64,000 nt of DNA from Sitta carolinensis (Eukaryota; Chordata; Aves; Passeriformes; Sittidae). Of this stretch, positions 37,099-50,000 are shown one piece after another. The position numbers were made by a program, and so were the translations under genes. The DNA lies in contig CM063288.1 of assembly GCA_032173965.1 (NCBI GenBank), forward strand, positions 10,334,501 to 10,398,500, read 5' to 3'. The notes beneath the pieces were generated by a model. It was not told the DNA's origin and searched no databases. It saw only the letters and a list, made by a program, of their open reading frames with translations. The first letter of the stretch is position 1, and every line of letters starts with the position of its first letter.

Positions 37099-39538
37099 CA
37101 AAAGGCAGTTACATGAAGTCAAATTTGTCTGATAAACAGCAATGATTTAAAGGCTGAGCAGGCTCATTTTTAATGCTTTGCAGAGCACACAAATACAAAT
37201 GAGTTAAAGTTTACTTCAGGCTGTATATCAAAACCTGTTTACCAAAATGTTTCTGAGAATTTATCTGAGGAAAGGAGTGCAGCTGAATTAAGTTTGAGAG
37301 TAAATAACAAGTGTGTGTTTCATTGCTGGTATGGTTTTAAAAGTGGCTTAAACATTTCATGTGGGGCCAGCTCATCACATTATCGTTTGCCTTAAGGAAT
37401 ATATGCCACAAAGAATAAACTGTAATCTGACCTCCTCACTTTTAGGGTAGTGGTAGTTTACACCTCCCTTTGTTGAGAAGCAGGGGAGTTTAATCTATGC
37501 CTGGTTTGCTGGAGCACAAAGGGATACAAAGCAGTAGAGCCCTCCTTCATATCACCTCCAGTCTCCTCTTACTCCTCTCTGCTTGGCTTATGGCTCACAG
37601 CACACAGGAGCCACTCCTGCTGCTTCCTCTGTCCTGCTGGTGTCATCAACTTAATGCAGTCTCTGGGCTGCTGTGCAAACAGTCCCTGAGTCAGGTTTGA
37701 AGCCAAATTAGCTGCTTATCCAGCTCTTTTGCCTGCCTCAAGGCCTTGGAAGCCAGCTTGGGGCAACCCTACTCATATTCGTTGAGAGATTTATGTGCAA
37801 AGGCATTGGAGTTGGTAGGATTCTGAGCAGGTTCAACAGGACTGTGTGGGTACAGCCAGTCTGACCATGATTATCTAGAATATCAGAAGTCCTGATTTAG
37901 GGGTTATGGACGTGCTATAAGTTAGCCAAGGTTGGAGTACCTCTAGTTTCATACAGTAAAGATACCTTACGGTGGCTTTCTTTTGTTGCATGTTGCATGT
38001 TCACTACATGCTGCAGTGAAATTGAAGTTAGAGCTCAATACTTTTAGTTCCTTCTCCTACAGAAATGTGCACAAGTGCACTTCTGGATGCTCTCCCTTCC
38101 TTCTAGTTTACATATTGGATGGTAGCTGTGTATTTTTCAGAAGAGGAAGAACAAAATTATGGTCCATAAAAGCCAATGTAAAGCTCTCATAAAATAAGCC
38201 TAAGTATGAAATATGATTGTGCATGTCAAAAACTGCACATGGCATGCAGCAGAATATTGGAGACAGACAGCTCAGGGACATTAATGGTATAGTAAACTCT
38301 AAAACAGAAGGACAAAATAGAGAACTGTGCTTGTCTTCCACACCCCTCCTCAACTCATGGGATGTTTTTATTGGAAGCACTTAATTGTGCTGATAGAGAT
38401 TTCATATTCCAGAAGGGAATGCAGTTTGGCAAAATATTCTAGCTTTCAATACAGACAGATGAATAGAGGGTAACCTTTAAAATCCCCATAGAATAAACTA
38501 TTGAGAAACAAAACAGACACATGGAGAGACCATCTGCAGATTCTCCAAACGTGCAGCGCTGTATAATACCATCCAGTCTGATACCAAGTCATTTTTATGC
38601 ATGGTAAAATGGTACATATACATCTGTCATATTAAAAAAGAGCAAAGATTAGGCTTTCATTCCTGCTTATGATCTCCCATAGCAGCTACTACAGTATTAA
38701 TCCACTGAACAGATCTGCAAGCAGCAGCACATGATAGACTTCTAACAGAAACGTGCATCTTTCTGGCTCAGTAGAGTCCAGCCAAGGTTGCAGGTTTTTA
38801 TCTCTGCCTATTGGGAAAAGTGCCTTAGGAATATAGAAATGTTCCCAAGGCTAGCAGATACTAGTCTAAAGCCATGTACAGCATTTCCTTGGCCATGAAT
38901 GTTTTCTCTGCAGTGCTCACATACCTAAGCCTTGCTTCTGTAAACCACGCTGGCCAGAGAGACTCCAGTTGTCTAGGTGAGTCATGGAAAGAGAGCTCAC
39001 TGAGGAAACTGAGGCCTAGGAAACTGATAAATCATGCCCAGAGTTTCATTTAGAAAGAGAAGTGTGTTTGTTGAAAGTCAGCAATGAGAGAGTGCATTTT
39101 CATGTCCTGCACAGGAAGCAGGCTACCATGCTCTGCAAATACTGAAACCTAAGCACACTTTCTTCTTATAAATTCAGTGCACAGCAGTAAAGAAACCTAA
39201 CACTTTCTTTTTAAGGCAACACATACATCCAGGTTTGGCTGTGTGCATAGCAGATGTCAGAGAATCTGCACTGCTTTGACAAACCTCAGCAGATGCCACT
39301 GTAAGGTGATGGACTACTGGCTTGGCTTTTCCTCCAAATTACTTTCCTCCTGCTATCTGTAACTGCTCTGTTCTGTTTGGATTTAGGATGATTCAGACTT
39401 GAATTCAAGTTCTGTCTACGTTTTGAGATGATGCAGTGATGGTTACATAGGAGGGAAACAAGACACAGGGCTGAATATTCCACTTCTGTAAAGATTTTGA
39501 GAATGACAGAAAATCATTCCCAGCAGGGTCTGCATGTT

Positions 39539-39588
39539 GTAGTGAAAAGAAGATGCTGTACAAGTTATAGTGAAAAGAAGATGCTGTT
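39539..39588 (+). repeat. 29-bp-period direct duplication
   Basis: TAGTGAAAAGAAGATGCTGT occurs twice, 29 bases apart, with the spacer seen only between the copies. It looks like a local duplication. Confidence 0.8.
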
Positions 39589-39764
39589 GCCATTGTCTGA
39601 CTAAAATCATAGAATCCATGTGTGCCATGCCAGCAGCTCTCTGATGGCTGCTATGGGTATGGTACAAATGTGCTGGCACTGCCAATGGTGTGGAGCACTG
39701 AATCCTCATTTCTTGCAGCTCCAGGGAGGCTGGGACAGGACCAGTACAGGGAACAAGAGTGCTG

Positions 39765-39865
39765 CTGTTTGAGCACCAGGAGATCAAGATTTGGTTCTCA
39801 TCTTTGCTACAATCTCTCTTTCTAATCTTAGACAAATCATGTAACTCCTCTGTGATTTAGTTCAT
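39765..39865 (+). repeat. Probable ancient MIR-type SINE remnant
   Basis: 'GTTTGAGCACCAGGAGATC', 'GATTTGGTTCTCATCTTTGC', 'CTTAGACAAATCATGTAACT' and 'CCTCTGTGATTTAGTTCAT' follow the MIR core order (GAGCA...GGTTC.AATCCC.GCTCTGC...CTTGGGCAAGTCACTTAAC...CTCTGTGCCTCAGTTTC). Confidence 0.5.
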
Positions 39866-41709
39866 TATATATCTACTCTATCAATTCCTGCTTGCTAATA
39901 GCCCCTTCCATTCTGCCAAAAAATGAGGTGAGTGAAATGTGACCACTAAGCAGGACAATAGGTTCCAGAGGTTAAGGACATCTGGTCTCTGACATGTGTT
40001 TAATAAGAGATGTGCTGTATAATGATGACTCCTAGTGGAATGGTGTTTTAAGTGTTGCCAAAATGAATAAAGATAATCTTGACTTTGGCAGTCACTTTTT
40101 CTTCCACCTGGAGGTTCTCATACTGAATGCAGTAGCATACTCAGTGTCCACCTCCCTTCCTCCCTATCAGTCTTTTCACTCATACTTGCAAATTTCTATT
40201 TATATATCTTCTAATATGTTTAAGTTTTCGAGGGAGATGTATTTTTCATCACAACTGAACTAAATTTTTTTTCAGGGAAGTCACTGGGCAATGGAACTTG
40301 CACTCTCCCAAGTAGTAAACTGATACTTAACTATCTTGATCAGACTGTCATAATTTTCCTCTCTATGAGTTAAACCACAGCAGTCAGAAGAGAGGTTCCT
40401 CTGTCCAAGAACCAAAGGCATGTTTCTGACAAACTGTGGCTATTTCTGTCAGCTCAGTAATTTTCCTAGGAATGATAATTTGAGTATAGAGGGATATAGT
40501 CTATCACAGTGAGGCTTTGATAAAAATCTACAACAGCTTCCCCCACCATTTGGATGTTTTTATTGCTGAGAAAGTGGCAGTATTTTTTGGCTGCTTTGTC
40601 AGCTCTGCCTTTCCTGCAGAGAAAGTGATAATGTCCATTAGCAGCTTGAACAAGCAAAATGGGACAAGGTTTTATCAGTCCATGTTCAGTGTACCCACTG
40701 TTTGTAGCCTCTCACATTTTCTTTTTTGTTTTCATCTTCTCTCTTTTATCCCATCCTTTGGTTTCTCTTTCAACCTTTGGCCATTAGTTCATACACATCA
40801 ACATCATCATTATTTTGTAGGTTTTGCTAGATTATTTCTGAGAGGATTATTTCCAGAGAAACTATTTGTTCCCTTTAAAGTCTTTTGAAGTGCTTAACTT
40901 CCACAGTTATTTTCTAGCAATTTATTTTAAAAGTCATCATTTTCTGTCTTAGAAGAGCATTAAATTTCAATAATTAATCATTAGAATATATCTTGAAAAA
41001 AAAGTCATAACTGCAAGGCTTTTGTATTTTCTCAGGTGTTTGCATAGTTGACTGCACATCTGCACACCAGGTTCTGGTGATATTGGATTTACTCATCTAA
41101 ATAAGGACTTCATTAGCAATCCTCTAACTGAGGAAATACGGATGTTTCTATGTATCTTCCACTTCCTCAACATTTTCCAAAATGCATATGAGATTTTAAA
41201 AATCTCACTATTTAAATTATATATTCCAAGTTGAACTCCTTCTTACAGAAAAGTGCACTAGACTTCCAAAAACTGCACATAGATGAATCTGTTCACTGAA
41301 CTGTTGGCAGATAAACTCGTCGCCCTTCAAGGCCTTGTTTCCATGCCAACAAACTGGTTCTAGTATTTCTGCTACCCACGTGTAATTGGATGAGTGGCGC
41401 TTTCTGAGGCTGTGAAAGGTGAGCAGTGGCCCTGAAGTGTGGAAGCAGATGAAGGGAGCTGAAGAAAGCACATCACAGTGATGGGACTGTTACAGGGCTA
41501 TTCCGCTAAGGAAGATCACCAAGGAGTGGTTTGCATTGTTGTGGCAGATTGCAGGCATAGCTCGGACTGCTTTTAGTCTCCACAGTTTCTATAACGATAG
41601 CTGTGAAGCAGAGCAATGGAATGGGAAGGGAAGGGCTGTTAGCTGGGGCAGGAATCCCCTGCTGGAAGTGTCTGTACCCTCACAGTGTGCGTTGTGTCCG
41701 TTTCTGCAG

Positions 41710-42012
41710 ACAAGCCAGACCCACCTGCCGGAACTCCCTGTGCGTCTGACATACGGAGCTCCTCGCTCACCCTCTCGTGGTACGGCTCCTCCTATGACGG
41801 TGGCAGTGCTGTGCAGTCCTACACCGTGGAGATCTGGGACTCCGTGGATAACAAATGGACAGACCTCACCACGTGCCGCAGCACCTCGTTCAACGTGCAG
41901 GACCTGCAGGCTGACCGGGAGTACAAATTCCGCGTGCGAGCTGCAAACGTGTACGGCATCAGTGAGCCCAGCCAAGAGTCGGAGCTGGTGAAAGTGGGAG
42001 AGAAACAAGAAG
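41710..42012 (+). CDS. MYLK: MYLK coding exon: fibronectin type III domain
   Basis: The acceptor is TTTCTGCAG and the donor GTTAGT. A single 303-base exon encodes the whole FN3 module: DKPDPPAGTPCASDIRSS, then SLTLSWYGSSYDGGSAVQ, SYTVEIWDSVDNKWTDLT, and DREYKFRVRAANVYGISEPS. The 'PDPP', 'L.W', 'Y.VE', 'Y.FRV.A.N..G.S.PS' pattern is diagnostic of FN3. The domain sits just before the kinase, as in all smooth-muscle MLCKs. The exon is noticeably richer in GC and CpG than its neighbours. It is phase 1 at both ends, so the domain is a cleanly modular exon. Open frames of 139-151 residues in other frames here are shadows. Confidence 0.97.
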
Positions 42013-45000
42013 GTTAGTTCTTAGGAGGAAAAATCCATCTCATTTCAATTGAACTCCTCTGAAGAGTTCCTTAGTGAGGCCAGAGAGCTGCACACCCTCC
42101 TTCCCGTGTGCCTCTGTGCTGAACGCTTATGCTGGGCTGTAATTGTGCTCAAGTCCTTCACAGACTTCATTTGGGGGTCTGAGCGCATCAGTTGTGCATA
42201 CTTGCAGTGTGGAAACTGGCTTCAGGAATCCCAAATCCCTGCCTTGTGAAAGCAAGCACTAATTCTCATTCTGGCTCGCTGGGTGAGTGCTGGCTGACAG
42301 AATTCTGCAGTTCAGTGCACGGGTAATTGGAATGAAACCTCTCACAGATGTTACACATTCAGTCCATGCCCAGTTGGAAAATGATGGTTGGTGGCTTACC
42401 TGAAATACACCAATGGATTCATTATAGTTTATACTGGACGCCCCATGGAAAAACAAACCATAAACACTATCCCCAGTTTGCTTTTGGAAATAATGAATGT
42501 GCTTGCTGCTAGCCAAGCACAGAATATGCAGCAGAAAATCAACTGGCACCTTGCAGCTAGCTGTATTTCCCATGCTTTCAATCCCAGCATGATACTGTAC
42601 CTCAGTCCTGTGTCCCCTAGTACACCCAGCCTGTGAATTCAAGGCTATCCTACTTAGCATGTTGGTTTTGCAGCATTGCAGATAAAAATACAAAAAATAT
42701 TTTTTTAGGTTTTTTGGTTACAGTTGCATATACTTTTTAAAATATTTTTCAGTATCTTTCATTTCTTAATTTTTGTTTAAGATCTTCTCAAAGGGCTAAT
42801 AGGGAGACTTGGATCATTGTAGAAATTATTCAGGAACTGGTAAAAAACTTGAAATACACAAATGTCAGCAGTAATTTTCAAAACCAGAAAGTGACCACAT
42901 ATTTTTGTGCACACCTCTATCTACCTACTGTGCAAGGATGACTTTGACAGTCACCTTACCAAAAAGCCCAGACCAGGAATAACAAATTTTACTATTTTTC
43001 CTGTCTTTGAGGAGTGAACTGTGTGTTGTATCTCTCCCTGTTCATTTACGTGTGCAGGGCTTTGGAGCTTGAAGTATTCCACATAACCCTTGTGAAGTTA
43101 TCTTACATTGCTAAAGGAAGACAAAATGATAGCAAAGTGATGCAGCATCACACAACTGTGTAAGCCTCTCAAACTAAAGTAAATCATATTTCTCTTCAAG
43201 CTAAATCGGATGCATGCTGAGGAATTACTTCCCTCTATTTGCAAGATTTAAAACCAATCTAAATCAAGATGCATCTTCTCTTCAAAGTGGGGAATAAAAC
43301 ATTAGGAGTAGCAATAAAAATGAAAGGAAGCTGGATGGTGTTGGCTCTTCATAATAAAATTCCCTGTGCTTGAATGCCCTCTTTCTTTAGCTGCAGGACA
43401 AACAACTTATAGGGTTGGAGACCTGACTCTTCTCTGTTTTTCCTAGAGCAACCACTACCTATACTGGACCAAAGCAAACAAGTTATTTTGCCATTTAAGT
43501 TTCATCATTTTCTTACATAGATTTAGTACAAAAGGCTAGAAAGTGTATGAGTCATGGCAATACACATTAAAAAAAATCCAGAAAAAAGCTGTTTTGAGCA
43601 AAAAGAAAATGTGTTCTGTTTGCAGGAAGGGGGAGGTTGTCTTTGTGCTCTCAATTCCAGGGCTTATTGATTTCAATCCTTGGTATTGTAGATTGCGTGG
43701 AAAAAGAGCAAATCATCTAAAGTGTGATTTCTCAAGTGTGTGAATATAACTGGTGCTTTAATTAAAGGCACTAGAAAATGCATATGTTCAGCACCTGTCA
43801 AAGTCATGACTTTAAACTGCCATCTATGTAAACACTTAGCTGAGTAACTCGGGATTTTCTAGGCTGCCAGGAAGTCTGATTACTGATTTTCATACTGAGG
43901 TGACCAGCACATATTAGCAATGTCAGTATGATCCTAGTGAAGAAAGGCATGGCTAAATTTTCACTGCGCATTTAAAGAAAACTAAAATAAGGTTGTAAAC
44001 CACAACAGATTAAAGTGTCCATTGCCATGTTTGAGGAAAATTTGGTACTGTTGACTCACTTCCGAGAAAGGTTTCAGCACAGCTACTCAGCACTTACCAA
44101 GCTCAGCTATGTACCACTTATGTAATTTAGGCTTCAGCTGGTGGACCAAAATGTTTCTATTCTGTGGCTTCAATGCAGTGTTGCTGCAAAACCGAGCACT
44201 GACTTCTTGCCTAAGCAATATTTGGCAGGCATTACCTACTGGCAGCCTGGCTGGGAGCAGCTCCCTTACACAGCCCTTAAAAGGGGAGGAAAATGTGATG
44301 TGCTCTGTGCAGGAGTGGTTTGGAGCTGAGGAAGGTCTGAGGACAGCTACCCCGGGTGGGGAAGGCTCCCTTCCCTCCCTGCTCTCCTGGCAGATCTCTG
44401 CAAACCAGCCCAACTGTGCAGCAATATGCAAGGGTTGCAACTCCAGATCAAAAAAGAGAGGAAGGCTTTGGCAACAGACTTTATCCACTTGATTGGCTTT
44501 GCTACCAGCACACAGATTCAGCGTTTTGTGTAGGATGGGAAAGGGTGGTGCCTCAGACTAGCTATGTGCTCCCCCTGCACCTTTTTTTCCTGCTGTTTTC
44601 TCATCCTCTGCATCTAACTCTGTGCTCTAAAGCACCTAACAGTGCCCAGGGTACTGCATTAATGTTTCAGGACACAGATCTTTTGACACAGGGGAGATAA
44701 ATCCCTTGCTTAGGCTTGCACCCCATGATGGCAAAGTACAGCTTCATCAGCTACAGGAGAACTAACAGGTCACTATGTAACAAACAGCCTTTGCAGCTTC
44801 TCAAATCACTGTCACAGCCACAGGTCTTAGGAGCAAACCCAAGCAGTGTAAGTGATGTATAACATCATTCCAGCCATAGCCTCTTTCCCCTTCACACACA
44901 CAGGCAAAAAGCAGTGCTACAGGCAGTTCATCTACATGAATATTAGAAATGAAAACCAGGACACTCAGGCCAGCTTTGACTTAGGTCACTGGGTTCACCT

Positions 45001-45587
45001 GTCTTTGAGTCTGCCTGCAGAACTGAGGCTCCTTTTGGACCTCACTGATTACAGAATTCAACCATGCTCAGGGGAATGCATCCTGTTCAGATTTTCTCAA
45101 TATCTTTAGTCTGTAAAGTTTTTCTGGATCTTTTCATATACAAATTTGCCTAACTTTTGTCTTCACAATTCAAAAAAGGCACATCAAAGCCAAGAAAAAA
45201 ACTGCCACTGAACAAGAAGTGTTATTAATTTCAATATTTTTAATTTATTTTCTATTTCTTGAGGCATTCTAAAGGTATTAGATGACTTTGAACTGATGCA
45301 GTATGCTGAAGTTTCTAGTAGGCAGGTATAATTGACAAATACTGCAAACCACAGGAACTTGATTTATTCAGAAATGCTTACTAGATTGTGACTCGATAGT
45401 CAATAGCGATGAAGAAGTGGTGAAGATTTTTTAATTATGAAGTTAATGCACAAACTCCCTGACTGCTTTTTGCTGTTTTGCCACAGGGTCTATCAGTTGT
45501 TCATGTCACTGTGAATAATTTGAGTATCTTATATAAGTGCCATATCCCATATAAAAAGTTATTCATGTCTTTTTATTTTCTTCACAG
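42013..45587 (+). other. MYLK: MYLK intron, 3.6 kb
   Basis: The intron runs from GTTAGT to TTCTTCACAG. It is unique sequence; a short MIR/L2-like tail may lie near 44628-44672 ('AAGCACCTAACAGTGCCCAG'). Open frames at 42259-42693 and 44087-44700 occur on both strands but show no domain. Confidence 0.85.
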
Positions 45588-45623
45588 AACCTAAAGAGGA
45601 TGAAGCAGAGCTATCTGACGATG
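45588..45623 (+). CDS. MYLK: MYLK coding exon: 36-base acidic microexon
   Basis: The acceptor is TTCTTCACAG and the donor GTAAGA. With split codons it reads EPKEDEAELSDD, an acidic linker between the FN3 domain and the kinase. Chicken MYLK has a close sequence ending in the same AELSDD. It is phase 1 at both ends and easily skipped in frame. Confidence 0.92.
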
Positions 45624-45722
45624 GTAAGAAGTGCATGTTTTAAACAGGACAAATGCAAATCTGTGTTCTTTATTTACATTTCCTGGAGGTTTTTAATCAT
45701 GGTCCTTAATGCTTATTTGCAG
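45624..45722 (+). other. MYLK: 99-base MYLK intron
   Basis: The shortest intron in the window, from GTAAGA to ATTTGCAG. Nothing besides splice signals is seen. Confidence 0.92.
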
Positions 45723-45816
45723 AAGGGAAAGAAACAGAGGTCGAATATCGGACAGTTACGATCAACACTGAACAGAAGGTGTCAGATGTCTACAACATCG
45801 AAGAAAGACTGGGATC
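45723..45816 (+). CDS. MYLK: MYLK coding exon: N-terminal flank of the kinase and start of the glycine loop
   Basis: The acceptor is ATTTGCAG and the donor GTAAGT. The exon reads EGKETEVEYRTVTINTEQ, then KVSDVYNIEERLGS. 'YNIEERLGSG' is kinase subdomain I; the Gly-loop is completed by the next exon. The exon ends two bases into the Ser codon of GSGKFGQV. Confidence 0.96.
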
Positions 45817-46811
45817 GTAAGTACTGTGCTGTGCTTTTGAAGACACGCAGATTTCAAAGCTACCACCCAGTTATAAAGATCGTGTACATTTATTCTTTGA
45901 CTGTCTTGCACTTTCAACATCCCAGCTGGGCTCCTTTCTTGTGGTAAAAATAGATTTTAACATACGTTGGCCTCTACTCCATAAAGATCCTTTGCTCCTC
46001 TTAGCTGATAATTTTAAATAGGCACTACATGTATTTCTGGCAAGGAAAATGGAGCCCACAAATGAACAAAGCTATTTTTTCATTCGTTTTTCAGTGTCCT
46101 AAAAGCTATCTGAAAAAAAAGGTACACATCGTGTACTTGCATTTCCATTATATCCATTAGTGGTAATAAGATTATCCTGCCCACGGGCTGGAATCTCTGT
46201 TGACAGTGGCCATAATCCCAAGAGCATTAATACTATTGCTGAGAGAAGGTCAGTGATTAGCCTCGATGTTTTCCTCAGAGCCCCAGCTCGTGGCTGTGTG
46301 AACTGCAGGCCATGATAATCTTTCAGTGATCAGGGCTGAAGGCCAGGGGATCTCTGTGCTGCCATGAACAAATCCTGAGAAGTGTAACACAGATGTAGAA
46401 TTGTACACTACAGCAAAGGGAAACTATAGTACTGAAGGCTTGAGCACTGAGATTCTGATTTCACCTAAATCCAGTACCTGAGATGTCCTGTCTGCTGCCC
46501 CTTCAGAGGTTATGACATGTAGAAAACTGTGCAGAAAGACCTGAATTAAAGCCTGGTAGGAGTCCCAGTTTTTGAACCCTCCAATATAAGACTTGTTAAC
46601 TGGAATGGCAGAGTATCTCTAAATTTGGTATTCATTCAAAAGCTCTTGCAGATCAGTAATACTTGATACTAAGACATTCATATTTCAGAATGGAATGGTT
46701 GTGCTGGAATATTTAGTAGATTGTTGTGCTTGAATATTTAGTAAACTGTTGCTATTTGTGGTGGCCCATATATTGCAAAAACATTTTATGGAAATAGTTA
46801 TATATTTTCAG
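45817..46811 (+). other. MYLK: MYLK intron, 1.0 kb
   Basis: The intron runs from GTAAGT to ATATTTTCAG. It contains a 25-bp direct duplication at 46698-46747; no gene is seen. Confidence 0.9.
46698..46747 (+). repeat. 25-bp tandem duplication
   Basis: GTTGTGCTGGAATATTTAGT is followed 25 bases later by GTTGTGCTTGAATATTTAGT; the two 25-base units differ at about four positions. It ends about 65 bases before the next exon's acceptor. Confidence 0.85.
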
Positions 46812-47015
46812 GGGAAAATTTGGACAAGTCTTTAGGCTTGTTGAAAAGAAGACTGGAAAAGTTTGGGCAGGAAAATTTTTCAAAGCATATTCTGCTAAAG
46901 AAAAAGAAAACATAAGGGAGGAAATCAGCATCATGAACTGCCTACATCATCCAAAACTTGTCCAATGTGTGGATGCCTTTGAAGAAAAAGCCAACATCGT
47001 TATGGTTTTGGAAAT
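46812..47015 (+). CDS. MYLK: MYLK coding exon: kinase N-lobe (Gly loop, ATP-binding Lys, helix C)
   Basis: The acceptor is ATATTTTCAG and the donor GTAAGT. It reads GKFGQVFRLVEKKTGKVW, then AGKFFKAYSAKEKENIRE, EISIMNCLHHPKLVQCVD, AFEEKANIVMVLEM. The Gly loop is GSGKFGQV across the junction. The Lys in 'VWAGKFF' (46873-46875) is the ATP-anchoring lysine; a Glu in 'REEISIMNCL' is its helix-C partner. 'IVMVLEM' leads into the hinge. All expected N-lobe residues are intact. Confidence 0.97.
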
Positions 47016-50000
47016 GTAAGTATAAAGCAGAGCACACTAACAAAGTTAATAATGTTGAAAATAATTGTGTGTACAAAAGTAGCAATTTACAGACACGGGA
47101 CTATCAAATGCTTCAGGATTTGCAGGGCCTGGATGGTTTTCAGATCTTGCAAGTTTTTCCAATTATTTATCCAAGTTGTTTAAACTGTGTAAGTGAATCT
47201 GTGTTAATCTTTTAAAAATCATACAAAATGTGCTACAGTTGTTATTGTCCAGTTTGCTTGTTTCTTTAAGTACATGTGGTGGGGTTTTGCAGCTTTACTC
47301 TTATTGTTTGCTTGGGAGAGGGGAGAACAAAGTTAGCTGCATTTTGTACTTTCATTTAGAACCTCAAATATGTTTAAGGAGGAGAATTTTTTTTACTTGA
47401 GGCAATTCTAAACATGTGTTGCACAGTCTTCACAAACAATAATGGCCAACATGACCAATGTTTACATCATCCATAATGCACCTGCTTAGTGTCAGTCCCA
47501 TATTTGTGACAGCACCAGCTGGAAAGAAAATTAAATTCTGATATGTGCTGATGCTTTTCCCAAAAAGTGACTTTAGTTACAGTTCTGCTTCCACATCGAC
47601 TTCATGTGCTCTCTGATGCAAGGAGAAGTAGTTTTTTTGCTGGCTGGAAGTTCGAAGTAAGGTATAAATGTTTGAGGCAAAAGAGACTTTATGTCTGTTT
47701 CGCTTGCTTGGCACTTGCTTAGATTATGTGCAAACTACTACTGCACTGGCATATTTCAGAGATTGGATTTTACAACCCTGGAATCTGCGTGCAGGAAGGT
47801 GTTTTTATTTTTAAATTGAGCAGTTGAGCAAACTGACGATGGGAAGGGAACCCTACTTAGCTTGGAACTGAGAGCTGGCAGACCTAATGGAAAACAGGGA
47901 GATGTATAAAGAGTCTGGAATAGCATATGGCTTTACACTCCATTAGTTCCCCCCTGACAGCAAAGGGGTTTTACTCTTTAAAAATGTAGAAAAGTGCAAT
48001 CAGATTTAGAGTAGTTTTGTTACCCAGCCTCTCTAGGATGTGGTTTTAGTTTGGGGTGGCACCTTTTCTGGTTTTTGAGCTCCCCCCAACATTTCTGTTG
48101 TGTTGAGCAGCAGCAGAGCAGGTCTGGGCAGTGAGGTGCTCCTGGGGCACCTGGTGTCAGGTGACTTGGTGGCCTCTCTACTGCCATGTTACCCAGCTGA
48201 CACAATCCCAGCCCAGCAACTGCACCTGTATTGATAAAGACGCTCCAAGGGATCATTTCTGTTGTAGCTATTAATATAATATTTCTTTGCATATCAAAGT
48301 AGTTGTGGGAAATACCTTTAAAAGTTCTTGCAATCCAAGCTGTTTGCTTCGTTTCCATCAGAGTTTTTTCCATGGATTTCAAAGAAATCAAGCTCACTTG
48401 CTATCAGTCTTTAAACCAGATTGTAGCAGTGACTGGCATTTAGGAGCTCCCCTTCTACTCAAATTGATGAGAAGCACCCTTTGATTTTTCTTCCTGATAT
48501 TTATTCTAAATTGTTCATTTTAATTTTATTCCCATACCTTTCCTGGAACCTTTTAAATGCCATACTCTCTGCTTTTAATATTTCTCATTACACTATTTTA
48601 TATGGTTTGATTTAATATTAAAAATAAAATCAGAAATTTTTATTATTACTTTTAAATTAAACACTGTAATGATGTGCTCTTGCCTGGAAACCTTTCTATC
48701 TAACATTTACTGGAAGTCAGAGGCAAATCTCAGGCATTTCCTTTTCCAATATAGGAACATATTGGTTCCACTGTAAGAATCTCAGTGGAAAAAGAAAATC
48801 TGAAAATAGTAGCATGTTGTCACTTTAACTCAGCATTGGTCAAACTTTTATACACTCGGATAGTTAGTTTATTTTTACATAGATCAGAAGGAGATTATTG
48901 TATTGCAAATTAAGATTATTGGAGCAAAATCTCAGCACTAAATTCTGTCATTTGATGTGATTTAAGACAGTACAAGTTACTTGTTTGGGGTTTTTTTTTC
49001 CTAAGGTAGATTTTTAAAAATGCAGTTGAGTATTTGCCTGGGCAACTCCAAAGTAGAGTCTTCTCACTTGGTCCACTTACTTGGACCAAAACTTTAGATG
49101 AATATTCTGTGATACAATACATAAGAATATTTTCCTATATGACTCATGTAGAGAAGACTGAAAAGAGGAGAATCCAGAAAAAACAGATATTTGGATTCTG
49201 AACTAGTTGCGACTGTTTGAACAAAGCCAGCTTCTCCTCGTGTGTATGTGTAGAACCTCCTCACTGATTTTATTCAGCTTCCTAACCTTGCAAAAATCAA
49301 ACTGTATTTGGCTCCTGATATAAATGCAACAGTATTCATGCCATAAATGCATTGCAGTTTAATCTGCCATTGCTACCAGAGTGCTGAGAGCTCCCATGAT
49401 AAAAACAGCAGGCAGATGTATTAACAGTGGTTTGTTTGCAAAAATAGGCTCAAAAGTGGTGCTTGACACAAAGGTACAATTTCTGAAAAGTTTTCCCTTT
49501 AGGGATCTGAAAAGGGTGGCACTTTTATAGTTCAAATAAGTCGTCACAATCTGTGTTTGCATTAAATAGTCAGAAACAAGTGGTGCATTTTAGTATGAGG
49601 ATGATTATGGTTTGGAGTTGCAGAGTACTCCAGATATAAACATTTTGCCTGCAGATATTTTCATAAACACCCATACTGGTTAATGTCTTAGCAAAGCAAC
49701 AACACTCTAGATCCCCTGAATGTTTATTCAACAGGTCTGGCAGTACTATTGCTTTATGTTACAAATGTGCTCTAATCCAATGCAACCTTTCAGTCTGTCA
49801 AGCATATGCTCTTCTTACTATTTTCATATTCATAGGAAACCACAATAGCATTTCTAATTACATATTTTCTGAAATTTTAAAGCCAAAGCAAGAAATGCAT
49901 CCAGACCGTCAGATGTTTTGAATTCAGTTTGGTACATGAGGGATATAATCATGTGTCTGGCAACCTGCAAACATGGCAAGGCCACTTTTCAGTTGCATGT

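Larger units (their letters stand above)
30844..41709 (+). other. MYLK: MYLK intron, 10.9 kb, the most repeat-rich of the large introns
   Basis: The intron runs from GTAAGT to TTTCTGCAG. It contains a CR1 fragment (about 32355-32482), a tRNA-derived SINE (about 36958-37098), probable MIR-type remnants (33700-33775, 35671-35800, 39765-39865), an AC/GT/AT simple-repeat cluster (34132-34205), a poly(T) tract (35253-35287) and a small duplication (39539-39588). No second gene is supported. Confidence 0.85.

Noticed and set aside
41536..42008. Open frames of 151 (+) and 139 (-) residues over the FN3 exon
   Set aside because: Shadows of the FN3 coding frame; only the frame beginning DKPDPPAG has domain similarity.
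49068..49089. Hairpin with 8-bp stem (TTGGTCCA / TGGACCAA)
   Set aside because: Too short for a microRNA precursor and no other support; chance inverted repeats of this size are common in 64 kb.
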